From assembly GCF_900105615.1 (NCBI RefSeq), contig NZ_LT630003.1, positions 4,652,001-4,716,000 of the forward strand: DNA of 64,000 bases, in the 5' to 3' direction. Below, piece by piece: positions 15,979 to 23,660 of the stretch; position 1 is the first letter of the stretch, and each line of letters starts with the position of its first letter. A program made the translations under genes and the position numbers. The notes beneath the pieces were generated by a model that was given only the letters and a program-made list of their open reading frames with translations, made no database searches and was not told the DNA's origin. This DNA is from Lacrimispora sphenoides JCM 1415 (GTDB lineage: Bacteria > Bacillota > Clostridia > Lachnospirales > Lachnospiraceae).

Positions 15979-17166
15979 ATGGATTGGCAGAAGTGCATGA
16001 ACCAAGCACTTGATTATATTGAAGATAATTTATCTGGTGAAATAGATTACTGTGCGGCAGCAAAAATCATGAACTGCTCAGAGTGGGAATTTCGCCGAAT
16101 TTTTTCTTTTTTAACTCAAATTCCACTATCCGAATACATTCGTCGCAGACGATTAACTATGGCTGCTATAGATGTAAAAATGGGCGAAAAAATAATTGAT
16201 GTTGCTATGCGATATGGATATGATTCTCAGGCTGCTTTTTCAAGAGCATTCAGTCGATTTCACGGAATAGCGCCATCTTTAGCCCGGTACGATAGAATAG
16301 CGCTAAAAACATTTCCATGCCTGACCTTTAAACTTATATTAATGGAGGGAAACGGTATGAAAAGGAATCCTAATCACAGAACTAACATTATAGGTGCTGG
16401 TGAAGTTGGTTATGCTATTACAGTAGAAATGGATAAAAACAACATTCATAAAACTAACAGTTCTTTTTGGGATACGAAAGGTAATGAGGTTATAGGTACA
16501 ACGTCACTTCCCAAGTATGGAGCATTTGTTTCTGAGGAAAAATGTCATCTTTTTGGTGATGTGTCCGGAAAAAAGTTGTTAGAAATAGGCTGTGGAACCG
16601 GGCATTCTCTAAAATATCTTGGGGATCGCAAAGCTTCTGAACTATGGGGGATAGATATTTCTGAAAAGCAAATAGAAAAGGCCGGGGAATATTTATCATC
16701 GTATGATATTCCGGCAAGATTAATCTGCTCACCAATGGAAGAAGACTGTGGAATACCTGCAGATTATTTTGATTATGTTTATTCGATTTACGGCGTGGGT
16801 TGGGCTACTGATCTTGATCGTACTTTTTGCAGGATTTCTTCTTACATTAAAAAAGATGGTTTCTTTATTTTTAGTTGGTCTCATCCGATACATAAATGTG
16901 TTGCTATTGAAAATGATTCTCTTTCTTTTAAAAAAAGTTATTTTGATGAATCGTGGTATACGGTATCTCTTGAGGGAGGTGCAATCTCTTTATCGGATCG
17001 CAAGCTATCAACTTATATCAATGCATTAACAAAAGCGGGATTTGCCATTGAGGAAATGATTGAAGAATCTGATGATGAGATTATCCAATTATATAAGGAT
17101 AGTGATTTTGCTAAAAAAGCCAAAATGCTTCCTGTAACATTTGTAATCAAAGCAAGGAAATTATAA
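15979..17166 (+). CDS. AraC-type DNA-binding domain fused to a SAM-dependent methyltransferase
   Basis: Residues 1-105 form a complete AraC two-helix-turn-helix domain (YCAAAKIMNCSEWEFRRIFS, IDVAMRYGYDSQAAFSRAFS, FHGIAPS). Residues ~115-145 look like the first strand of a GyrI-type effector domain (FKLILMEGNGMKRN). Then a class I methyltransferase takes over: FWDTKGNEVIG, motif I LLEIGCGTGHSLKYL, the GIDISEKQIEKA acidic loop and FDYVYSIYGVGW. AraC relatives of this type normally carry a GyrI effector domain, so the methyltransferase seems to replace it. The reading frame is intact (395 aa) with GAGGAGGTG before the ATG. Substrate and targets are unknown. Confidence 0.82.
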   Translation: MDWQKCMNQALDYIEDNLSGEIDYCAAAKIMNCSEWEFRRIFSFLTQIPLSEYIRRRRLTMAAIDVKMGEKIIDVAMRYGYDSQAAFSRAFSRFHGIAPSLARYDRIALKTFPCLTFKLILMEGNGMKRNPNHRTNIIGAGEVGYAITVEMDKNNIHKTNSSFWDTKGNEVIGTTSLPKYGAFVSEEKCHLFGDVSGKKLLEIGCGTGHSLKYLGDRKASELWGIDISEKQIEKAGEYLSSYDIPARLICSPMEEDCGIPADYFDYVYSIYGVGWATDLDRTFCRISSYIKKDGFFIFSWSHPIHKCVAIENDSLSFKKSYFDESWYTVSLEGGAISLSDRKLSTYINALTKAGFAIEEMIEESDDEIIQLYKDSDFAKKAKMLPVTFVIKARKL

Positions 17167-17218
17167 CGATTTATAGTAATCAAAATAGTTAAGATTATTT
17201 TTAATAAGGATAGAATCA

Positions 17219-17295
17219 GACGGTAAGTAGAAAATTATAAACCCAGTAAAATAAAGGAAGATTAGCCAAATGGAAGCAGTTGAAGAGTTTGTTCG
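17219..17295 (+). repeat. Cargo-bracketing repeat, left fragment
   Basis: The sequence from GACGGTAAG to GTTTGTTCG aligns with 15411-15480, including GTAAAATAAAGGAAGAT unchanged and the 26-nt block from ATGGAAGCAGTTG with one mismatch. After 17295 the similarity ends. The remaining gap to 17519 has no gene. Confidence 0.6.
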
Positions 17296-17519
17296 CCGCT
17301 GTAAATGTAATGTTATAAAAAAATTACATATTCCGATGATGTTGGAAAAGTGCTGATTATTGAACTATAAGAAAGCTTAAACTGGAAAAATAAGCCTGTA
17401 GATTTGCCGCACTCTGAACTTTTGCGTTATATTATGTGTAAGATTTAAATAAATATATAAAAATAGGTTGTATTTATCCTAGAATGAGCATATGATATAT
17501 CTGGAAAGGATGTGATTGT

Positions 17520-17762
17520 ATGCAGGTAAATTTAAAAAACTTAGTATCCATGACAGAAGCAAATCAGAACTTTTCAAAAGTTGCTAAACTAGTAGATGAA
17601 AATGGCGTGGCAGTTATTTTAAAAAACAATGCTCCTAGATATATTGTTATTGAATACAGCAAGCTTCAGGAAAATGAAAATGCAGATGACCAGATGGTTG
17701 AGGATGTTGCAGCGCAGATTCTTGCAAAGCATATGAAGGCCTTTGAGGAGCTGGCTAAATGA
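17520..17762 (+). CDS. phd: Phd/YefM-family antitoxin
   Basis: The 80-aa protein has the Phd/YefM N-terminal DNA-binding fold (VSMTEANQNFSKVAKLVDEN, then GVAVILKNNAPRYIVIEYSKL) and a charged helical tail that would wrap the toxin (EDVAAQILAKHMKAFEELAK). Such antitoxins neutralise a Doc or YoeB toxin and repress their own operon. AAAGGATG gives the ribosome site. The stop overlaps the ATG of the Doc-type gene by 4 bp, the usual coupling. Because the toxin gene is broken, this is now an orphan antitoxin. Confidence 0.9.
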   Translation: MQVNLKNLVSMTEANQNFSKVAKLVDENGVAVILKNNAPRYIVIEYSKLQENENADDQMVEDVAAQILAKHMKAFEELAK

Positions 17763-18139
17763 TTGTTTTAAAAAAGGAACAGGTTATTTCAATTCACTGC
17801 ATTTTGATAAAAAAGTCAGGTGGGCTAGATGGGGTGAGAGATAACAATTTGTTGGAATCGGCATTGCAAGCACCTTTTCAAACATTTGGAGGAGATGAAC
17901 TATATCCCACAATTTAGAAGAAGGCAGCATGTCTTTGCTATGGTCTGGTTAATAATCATAGTTTTATTGATGGAAACGAGCGGATCGGAATATTGGTCAT
18001 GATGACGTTTTTACAACTGAATGGGTTGTCGCTGGATTGTACTGATGACGAATTGATTCGATTAGGACTGGGATTGGCTTCTGGGAAGGTGAGCTAGGAG
18101 GAGTTGTTTAAATGGATCGTTACCCAAATTGATAAATAG
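17759..18139 (+). pseudogene. doc: Doc-family toxin gene with in-frame stops
   Basis: The frame starts MIVLKKEQVISIHCILIK and keeps the Doc/Fic family pattern, including PFQTFGGDELYPT and the Fic core HSFIDGNERIG (HxFxDGNxR). That family modifies EF-Tu or other targets by phosphoryl or nucleotidyl transfer. Two TAG codons interrupt it, at 17915-17917 before the Fic motif and at 18095-18097 near the end; the frame finally stops at 18137. The toxin is therefore inactive unless the stops are read through. No frameshift is seen, so inactivation by point mutation looks recent. Confidence 0.85.
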
Positions 18140-18165
18140 AAGTTTAATGTTGTATAAGTCGTTTC

Positions 18166-18234
18166 ATGCCTACGCTATGTAGTAAAACTTATTTTATATA
18201 GATTTTTTGATAGATAAGGATTTTAAACAGATAT
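18166..18234 (+). repeat. Cargo-bracketing repeat, right fragment
   Basis: ATGCCTACGCTATGTAGTAA onward to AAGGATTTT aligns with 15493-15555 at roughly three identical bases in four. With the left fragment at 17219-17295 it brackets the Phd/Doc module. Confidence 0.5.
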
Positions 18235-18361
18235 AATAAATCGGGGATTCAAAGAACATCATAGGATTACACCTTTACAATCAAAACTCGGGCCTACAAA
18301 ACTCAATGATAACCTTCCGATTAACTTTTCAGATATGATATTTATTGGAGGAAAACGAATT

Positions 18362-18880
18362 ATGGCAGAAATGAAAAAAATCATCTACAAGGAAGCGGAC
18401 GAACGCCTAATGGTTGGTATGTTCCGGGAAACCTCTTTTTCAAATGCTGGTCAAGTATGGCAGGACTTTTTTCAAGGAGATACAATTGAGAAACTTAACG
18501 GGCTATCAGATGTTAAATGCTGTGATGATATTGACGAAAATGACGGGATAGGCTTCATGTATGATTTTAGTGATAAACAGAGCTTCAATATCATCGTAGG
18601 TGACTTTGTACAAACCAATACAAAAATACCAGAAGGGCTGTTTGCTAAACATATTCCTAAAGGTTTTATCGCGCATGTTCAAATCGAAGGCGATAATATT
18701 TCAGATATACTAGATTCAGCATATTTGTTGATTACGGGAGCTATTGAAAAATCCGGTGGAGTAATTGACTATGAAAATTTCTATTGGTGCGAAGTTTATA
18801 CACGTCAACGTTATTCAGAGCCGCTCCAACGGGGTGAAAAGGTTATCATAGACTACCTTATGCCCGTTAAAGAAAAGTAA
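18362..18880 (+). CDS. GyrI-like effector-binding protein
   Basis: The 172-aa protein is a lone GyrI-like/effector-binding domain (AraC E_bind type), with the pattern ADERLMVGMFRETSF, then FIAHVQIEGDNISDILDSAY and the C-terminal FYWCEVYTRQRYSEP and VIIDYLMPV. Such domains bind small hydrophobic or cationic molecules, or inhibit gyrase in the founding member. I start at ATG 18362 (TTGGAGGAAA before it) rather than an in-frame ATG at 18335. It is notable that the AraC-methyltransferase fusion 1.2 kb upstream lacks exactly this domain type. Confidence 0.75.
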   Translation: MAEMKKIIYKEADERLMVGMFRETSFSNAGQVWQDFFQGDTIEKLNGLSDVKCCDDIDENDGIGFMYDFSDKQSFNIIVGDFVQTNTKIPEGLFAKHIPKGFIAHVQIEGDNISDILDSAYLLITGAIEKSGGVIDYENFYWCEVYTRQRYSEPLQRGEKVIIDYLMPVKEK

Positions 18881-18904
18881 TTGGGCTTAATTTTAAGTAG
18901 TTGG

Positions 18905-18947
18905 GTGATAGAAAAGGACCTTACATGAGAGCGTGGGGTCCTTTTTT
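18905..18947 (+). terminator. Rho-independent terminator, related to the two-hairpin element
   Basis: After GTGATA, GGACCTT pairs with GGGGTCC-side bases (with G-U pairs), followed by TTTTTT. The GTGAT lead-in and stem sequence resemble the second hairpin of the elements at 15577 and 38929; the first hairpin is absent. Confidence 0.7.
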
Positions 18948-19288
18948 GCTGACTTTATTTATGGTTGCATTGATTAGCTGTTTGGCTTGTTAGCGGTAGT
19001 GGGTTAACTGGGAAGGAGAATATGGCAATTAAGATCAATTTTATATACAATGACTAGTTAATACGCATTTGGTTTTTATATATCCATAATTGTGGTAATT
19101 GCGGTATGTCTGAAAGAAGGAGATTCTTGTATGGAGAACAGTATCATAGCTGATTTAAATTATGGGGATTCCTTATTATGCCCCTAATGTGTCTTGCCAA
19201 ATTATTAGCTATACTGATTTTATATGCAAATAGTCATCCCAGAGATGAAGACAGGAAAACTATAAGGAGATATGTACATAAGATCTTT
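18948..19288 (+). pseudogene. Remnants of a mobile element including a second integrase C-terminus
   Basis: At 19231-19290 one frame reads YANSHPRDEDRKTIRRYVHK, matching the C-terminal catalytic end of a tyrosine integrase (compare WLGHSKNEGGQTTRRYVHK of the intact one). The 18 bp AAGGAGATATGTACATAA at 19264-19281 are identical to 13308-13325. Just upstream, at about 19131, MENSIIADLNYGDS resembles the start of small proteins common on conjugative elements. The remnant abuts the stop codon of the M20 peptidase gene (19289), so this is the likely edge of foreign DNA. Confidence 0.6.
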
Positions 19289-20557
19289 TTAAATCCCCAG
19301 CCAGTCCGTTAAGTATGCATTTTTACGAATGTCGTAATCATCATATTTTATCTGCAGTTCTTTCTTAGTCAGTAGATCATAAATAGTTCCTAAAACCACT
19401 TGAACCACATTTGTGTAGACACTTTCTTCATCGCGAATCGTGAAATTGGCACTGTGGATCTGTCCCTCAATACCGGAAAATCCGAATTGCACGGAGGGGA
19501 TGAGGTAACTCAAATCACCAATGTCACCAGAGGCCCCGGAAACTTGATTTTTAAGAATCTGTTCGGATGGGCAAACGTTGAGCATATTCTGGAAAACAGC
19601 TTTAATCAGCGGCTCAGACTGTTGAAGCGGCAGATATCCAGTCTGATTTTCGATTGAATTTTTCAGCTTTAGTGCAAGGGCGCAATGGTTGGCGCAATCA
19701 TCTAGCGACTGACAGGCTTCAAGAAGGCTGCTGAGTGTATTGGCCCGGATATAGGTTTCTAAAACAGCCTGGTCTGGGACGGTGTTGACACTGCCGCTGC
19801 ATGCTGTGATAATCGGAGCAATATGAATTCCTTTTTCTGGTGGAAACTGTTCTTTTAAAAAAGATAATGCATTCATAAATAACGCGGCTCCATGCATGGC
19901 ATTGCGCCCCTGGTGTGCCAATGCTCCGGAATGTGCTGCCTGTCCGGTAAAAATAATTCTCTTTTTAGTAAAACCAGTAAGACTGCTGCCGATATCAAAG
20001 AGGGTATTCTCTTCGCTATTAACATGAGCTGATATAATGCAGTCAATGTCATCAAAGAAACCATCTGCAATTAGATTCTGCTTTCCTGAAAAAAAACGAA
20101 CTTTTCCTGCCTGGACAAGGGCTTCCCGATAATCAAGATCAATAAATTCTTCGGCCGGAGTGGCGATAAAGGTAACGCTGCCCCCGGTTTCATCCAGCAG
20201 TCCGCTTTCTTTTATCAGTTTCATGGAAAAAGCCATATCGGCAACCTGGATGCTGTGGCCGCAGGCGTGAATCGCTTGTTTATTATCACCGCTGCCGGCA
20301 TAAACGGCATCCATATCGGCGACCAGGGCAATATGATAACCGGAGCCATTACGCTCTCCAATATCTGCGCGGACACCGGTCAGGGATTGATTGCCCTGAC
20401 AGGAGATGCCATTTTTCTGAAAAAATGACAGGAGATGGGCGGAAGTCTTTTCTTCCCGGAATCCGACTTCGGGACAGGCAAAAAGTGTCCGGCCCAGCTC
20501 TTTTAGTTCTTGCTTTTGTTTTTCTAAGGAATCGGTCAGCATCTGTTTCTTTATCAT
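19289..20557 (-). CDS. M20-family amidohydrolase / peptidase
   Basis: The 422-aa protein has the M20 metal site in order: ADMDA, HACGH, ATPAEEF, and the dimerisation-domain start GQAAHSGALAHQGRNA. Family members remove acyl or peptide groups from amino-acid amides, using one or two zinc or manganese ions. The substrate cannot be told from sequence; related AbgA- and hippurate-hydrolase-like enzymes are possible. The gene lies 18 bp after the LacI-ribokinase gene on the same strand and is probably co-transcribed with it. AGGGAGGAA precedes the ATG. It is the first backbone gene beside the accessory DNA. Confidence 0.88.
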   Translation of the reverse strand: MIKKQMLTDSLEKQKQELKELGRTLFACPEVGFREEKTSAHLLSFFQKNGISCQGNQSLTGVRADIGERNGSGYHIALVADMDAVYAGSGDNKQAIHACGHSIQVADMAFSMKLIKESGLLDETGGSVTFIATPAEEFIDLDYREALVQAGKVRFFSGKQNLIADGFFDDIDCIISAHVNSEENTLFDIGSSLTGFTKKRIIFTGQAAHSGALAHQGRNAMHGAALFMNALSFLKEQFPPEKGIHIAPIITACSGSVNTVPDQAVLETYIRANTLSSLLEACQSLDDCANHCALALKLKNSIENQTGYLPLQQSEPLIKAVFQNMLNVCPSEQILKNQVSGASGDIGDLSYLIPSVQFGFSGIEGQIHSANFTIRDEESVYTNVVQVVLGTIYDLLTKKELQIKYDDYDIRKNAYLTDWLGI

Positions 20558-20574
20558 GTAAATTCCTCCCTATT

Positions 20575-22473
20575 TCAGAACTGAATAATGTTGGGTTCCA
20601 CTTTTTTGATGTAAGCTTCCAACGAATTGCGATCGATCAGTGCAGGTATGACGCCTTGTCTGGCAACGCTGAAGGCGGCAGCATAGGTAGCGATTCGGGC
20701 AGCATGCTCAATCGGATATCCATCAGTTAAGTAAGCTGCCAATGCACCAATGAAAGCATCAGCGGCTCCGGTGGTATCAATTGTCGAAAAATGAACCGCA
20801 GGCAGGTAGCCGGTAAAAGTCGGATCTTTGATATAGCATCCTAAATGTCCGAGGGTAATAATAACGGATTTTGCACCATGCCTGATAAATGCTTCAGCTT
20901 TTCCCTCGATTGTGGTTTCTTCCGGGCATAGCAGCTCTGCTTCTGTCTTATTCGGTACAAAAATATCTGTGTACTTCATTATTGACGGGTGCAACCGCTT
21001 CATGACTGCTGGTTTCAGGATTGTTTTTACACCGCATTCGTGAGCTAGATGGGCGGCTGCTTCAACGGCATTTTCCGGGATTTCCGTTTGTAATAAGCAA
21101 TAGCTGGTATTTTGGAAGAGATCCTTATGCATCAGGATTTCTTCCGGGCTTAGGGTTTCATTGGCGCCGTTCAAAATTGTAATCGTGCTTTCCCCGTTGT
21201 CCTGCAGGTGGATATATGCTTTGCCGGTCTCGGCCTGGGGATCTCGTAGAATTCCCAGAGTGTTTACGTGGTTTTCTTCTATGATCGAATAAACGAGAGC
21301 CGAGTCGTAATCGTTACCTACTTTTCCGATCAGGGACACTTGATGTCCCAGTTTGGCGACCGCGACGGCCTGATTGGCACCTTTTCCGCCGGGGCTGGTA
21401 AAGCTGGTATTCGTACTGGCAACCTGGCCTGGCTGTGGCAGTTCGGTTACATTCAGGATTACATCTATGTTAATACTTCCAACTACAACAATCTGCTTGG
21501 TCTGGGAGAAATAAGGAACATCCAGGCTATGTGTGTTCTCTAACGGATAAGCGGTTTGGAAATTTTCTGTATTGAGCTGCCTCTTCTCGCATTTTTCAAT
21601 GAGACGTTCACAAACAAAAGAACCAAATTCATAATTAGGAATACGAATACTGGATATTTTCGAAGGCTGGGTAATTCCTCGCAGATCATCTCTTAAGCTG
21701 ATTAGTGAAAGGTTGTATGGCATCTGAAGCCTTTTCTTTTCTAAATCCTCAACCAGCAATTGAGCGGAAGTAAAATGGGTACTGATAATGCCGGTCAGTA
21801 AATGTGCAAAGATCTGATTTTGCCATTCATCGTTTTCCTCGGGTAGAATCATGTTATCTCGAAAAGGAATCCCATGTTCGAGAAGACATTTTTTGAAACC
21901 TTCAAGGGCTAATTTTGAACGGATACTGCCGCGCCTGATCAGGCATCCTACTTTTGTATGACCATAGGAAAGGAGGAGTTTAGTCGCCTCATAGCCGATT
22001 TGGGTAAAATCGATAAAATAATGACTCGAGTCAAATGGGGCATTAATGCGGCAGACTTCAATTTTATATTTTTTAAAATATTGCTCATGTTCTTTGCTTT
22101 CGTAATTCACCGGTTCCCAGATTACGCCGTCTACCTGACTTTTACATAGTGTAGTAATGTTTTTTAGTTCGGTTTCCAGTGAGCCCAGACTGTCGTAGAC
22201 CAGAAGTCCATAGCCGTTTTTTTGAGCAACAGCAATCGCGCCATTCAAAAACAGGCTCGATCTGGTGAAGGAATTAAGTAATACCCCCAATACAAAAGTC
22301 TTGGCCTCGGAAACAAGTTTGACACTGGCATAAGGCGTATAGTTGTACTCTTTTACAATCTCGAGAACACGCTCCCGGGTTTTTTGATTAATGCTGTCAT
22401 CCTTGCCGTTTACGATTTTTGATACGGTTGATATTGATACACCCGCTAATTGGGCAATTTCTTTGATTGTCAT
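20575..22473 (-). CDS. LacI-family regulator fused to ribokinase (PfkB)
   Basis: I start at the ATG at 22473 (GGAGAG before it), giving 632 aa; an upstream in-frame start adds 31 unconvincing residues. Residues 1-50 are the LacI helix-turn-helix (TIKEIAQLAGVSISTVSKIV). Residues ~60-325 form the periplasmic-binding-like effector domain (VDGVIWEPVN, KVGCLIRRGS). Residues ~335-632 are a complete ribokinase: VVVGSINIDVIL, SPGGKGANQAVAVAKLG and the catalytic DTTGAADAF (Ala replaces the usual second Gly of GAGD). The protein would bind DNA, sense a sugar and phosphorylate ribose. It is divergent from the nucleoside operon whose promoter carries a palindrome. Confidence 0.9.
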   Translation of the reverse strand: MTIKEIAQLAGVSISTVSKIVNGKDDSINQKTRERVLEIVKEYNYTPYASVKLVSEAKTFVLGVLLNSFTRSSLFLNGAIAVAQKNGYGLLVYDSLGSLETELKNITTLCKSQVDGVIWEPVNYESKEHEQYFKKYKIEVCRINAPFDSSHYFIDFTQIGYEATKLLLSYGHTKVGCLIRRGSIRSKLALEGFKKCLLEHGIPFRDNMILPEENDEWQNQIFAHLLTGIISTHFTSAQLLVEDLEKKRLQMPYNLSLISLRDDLRGITQPSKISSIRIPNYEFGSFVCERLIEKCEKRQLNTENFQTAYPLENTHSLDVPYFSQTKQIVVVGSINIDVILNVTELPQPGQVASTNTSFTSPGGKGANQAVAVAKLGHQVSLIGKVGNDYDSALVYSIIEENHVNTLGILRDPQAETGKAYIHLQDNGESTITILNGANETLSPEEILMHKDLFQNTSYCLLQTEIPENAVEAAAHLAHECGVKTILKPAVMKRLHPSIMKYTDIFVPNKTEAELLCPEETTIEGKAEAFIRHGAKSVIITLGHLGCYIKDPTFTGYLPAVHFSTIDTTGAADAFIGALAAYLTDGYPIEHAARIATYAAAFSVARQGVIPALIDRNSLEAYIKKVEPNIIQF

Positions 22474-22503
22474 GAGAACTCTCCATTTCATTGTTATAAA
22501 TGA

Positions 22504-22532
22504 ATTATGATACAGAAAGATATATTTGTCAA
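22504..22532 (-). promoter_or_regulatory. Promoter of the LacI-ribokinase / M20 operon
   Basis: On the minus strand TTGACA (22532-22527) and CATAAT (22509-22504) are 17 bp apart, about 30 bp before the ATG at 22473. Confidence 0.7.
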
Positions 22533-22616
22533 CGACGAAGATAAGGGAAGATGTAAAAAAGTACATAATAAATAGTTTTCCTAAAGTATATTTTTATTAA
22601 AATTACATAATAGTAA

Positions 22617-22644
22617 TTGACAAATAGAAAAAAAGTGATATTAT
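22617..22644 (+). promoter_or_regulatory. Promoter of the nucleoside-salvage operon
   Basis: TTGACA (22617-22622) and TATTAT (22639-22644) are 16 bp apart. The operator palindrome lies immediately downstream, where it would block transcription. Confidence 0.75.
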
Positions 22645-22655
22645 TTAATAAAATA

Positions 22656-22674
22656 AACACTTTCGGAAAGTGTT
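22656..22674 (+). promoter_or_regulatory. Palindromic operator of the nucleoside operon
   Basis: AACACTTTCGGAAAGTGTT is a perfect 19-bp palindrome centred on one G, 12 bp after the -10 box and thus around the transcription start. The size and symmetry fit a LacI-family dimer, most simply the divergent LacI-ribokinase protein. That pairing is inferred from position. Confidence 0.75.
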
Positions 22675-22724
22675 ATCCTATTAAAAAAGATCAAAGGCAT
22701 AAGAGGAAAGCGAGGTTGACGGCA

Positions 22725-23660
22725 ATGGCAAAGAGAACATTTATTATTGACTGCGATACGGGTACTGATGATGCAATTGCGATTATAGCTGCTTTATACA
22801 GCCCGGAGATTGAACTGGCTGCAATTACTTCGGTAAATGGAAATGTATCGCACCAGTACACCTCACAGAATAATCTGAACCTGATGGAGTATCTTAGCGC
22901 TGATATTATGGTTGCCCGGGGAGCTGAGAAGCCCCTGTTTCTAAGAGCGCCGTACTATGGTGATACTCACGGTCAGACAGGGCTTGGCGATATTGTACTG
23001 CCAACTGCTGTTGCTAGTGATTTTGCAAAAGAAAATGCAATTGAGGTGATCCGTCGGAAAGCAGAAGAACTGAATGGTGAGTTGGAACTGCTTGTCATTG
23101 GTCCGATGACCAATATTGCTATTGCTCTTTCGCTTTATCCTGATATTGCAGAAAAGATCAAGCACATCTGGTTCATGGGCGGCGCGGTAAAAGGCGGGAA
23201 TGTTTCCGCCACGTCTGAATTTAATATCTGGGTGGATCCGGTAGCGGCCAGGCTGGTTTTAGCATCAGGGATTCCTTGCACGATGGTCGGTCTGGATGTG
23301 ACGGAACTGGCAATTATGAATCATCAGGATGCGGAAATTTTAAGAAGTATAGGAACGAGAGCTGCGCTGCTGACAGCCGATATTCTGGATTATATGTTCA
23401 GACGGCATGAAAAAGGCGGCGAGGATGCGGTGATGCACGATGCCCTGGCCCTGGCGGCGGCGTTGTGTCCCCAGTGTCTGGTCTGTAATGATTACTTTGT
23501 TGATGTTGAGTGTATGGATTCTTATGCAGTAGGACATACGGCAGTAGATTTGAGAAATAAACTAGGCCATAAGCCCAATGTGAAAGTAGCAATGGATATC
23601 CATGTCGATTTATTTAAGGAGTGGTTGATTGGCTGCATTGGCAACAGCCGTGAACTATGA
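22725..23660 (+). CDS. Nucleoside hydrolase (IunH-type), first copy
   Basis: The 311-aa enzyme starts MAKRTFIIDCDTGTDDAIAI, the calcium-binding aspartate cluster of nucleoside hydrolases. It also has LELLVIGPMTNIAIAL, FNIWVDPVAARLVLASG and the C-terminal HDALALAAAL that completes the metal site. It splits ribonucleosides into base and ribose. I chose the ATG at 22725 with GAGGTTG upstream over an in-frame ATG at 22617 that lies inside the promoter. First gene of the operon; its stop overlaps the MATE start by 4 bp. Confidence 0.92.
   Translation: MAKRTFIIDCDTGTDDAIAIIAALYSPEIELAAITSVNGNVSHQYTSQNNLNLMEYLSADIMVARGAEKPLFLRAPYYGDTHGQTGLGDIVLPTAVASDFAKENAIEVIRRKAEELNGELELLVIGPMTNIAIALSLYPDIAEKIKHIWFMGGAVKGGNVSATSEFNIWVDPVAARLVLASGIPCTMVGLDVTELAIMNHQDAEILRSIGTRAALLTADILDYMFRRHEKGGEDAVMHDALALAAALCPQCLVCNDYFVDVECMDSYAVGHTAVDLRNKLGHKPNVKVAMDIHVDLFKEWLIGCIGNSREL

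Noticed and set aside
15411..18234. CRISPR-like array
   Set aside because: The repeated pieces are long, unequal and irregularly spaced; there are no regular spacers and no cas genes.
19400..19657. Plus-strand frame opposite the M20 gene
   Set aside because: Shadow of a well-supported gene; no ribosome site.
22500..22725. Purine riboswitch before the nucleoside operon
   Set aside because: No three-way-junction pattern is visible; the region is explained by two promoters and a palindrome.
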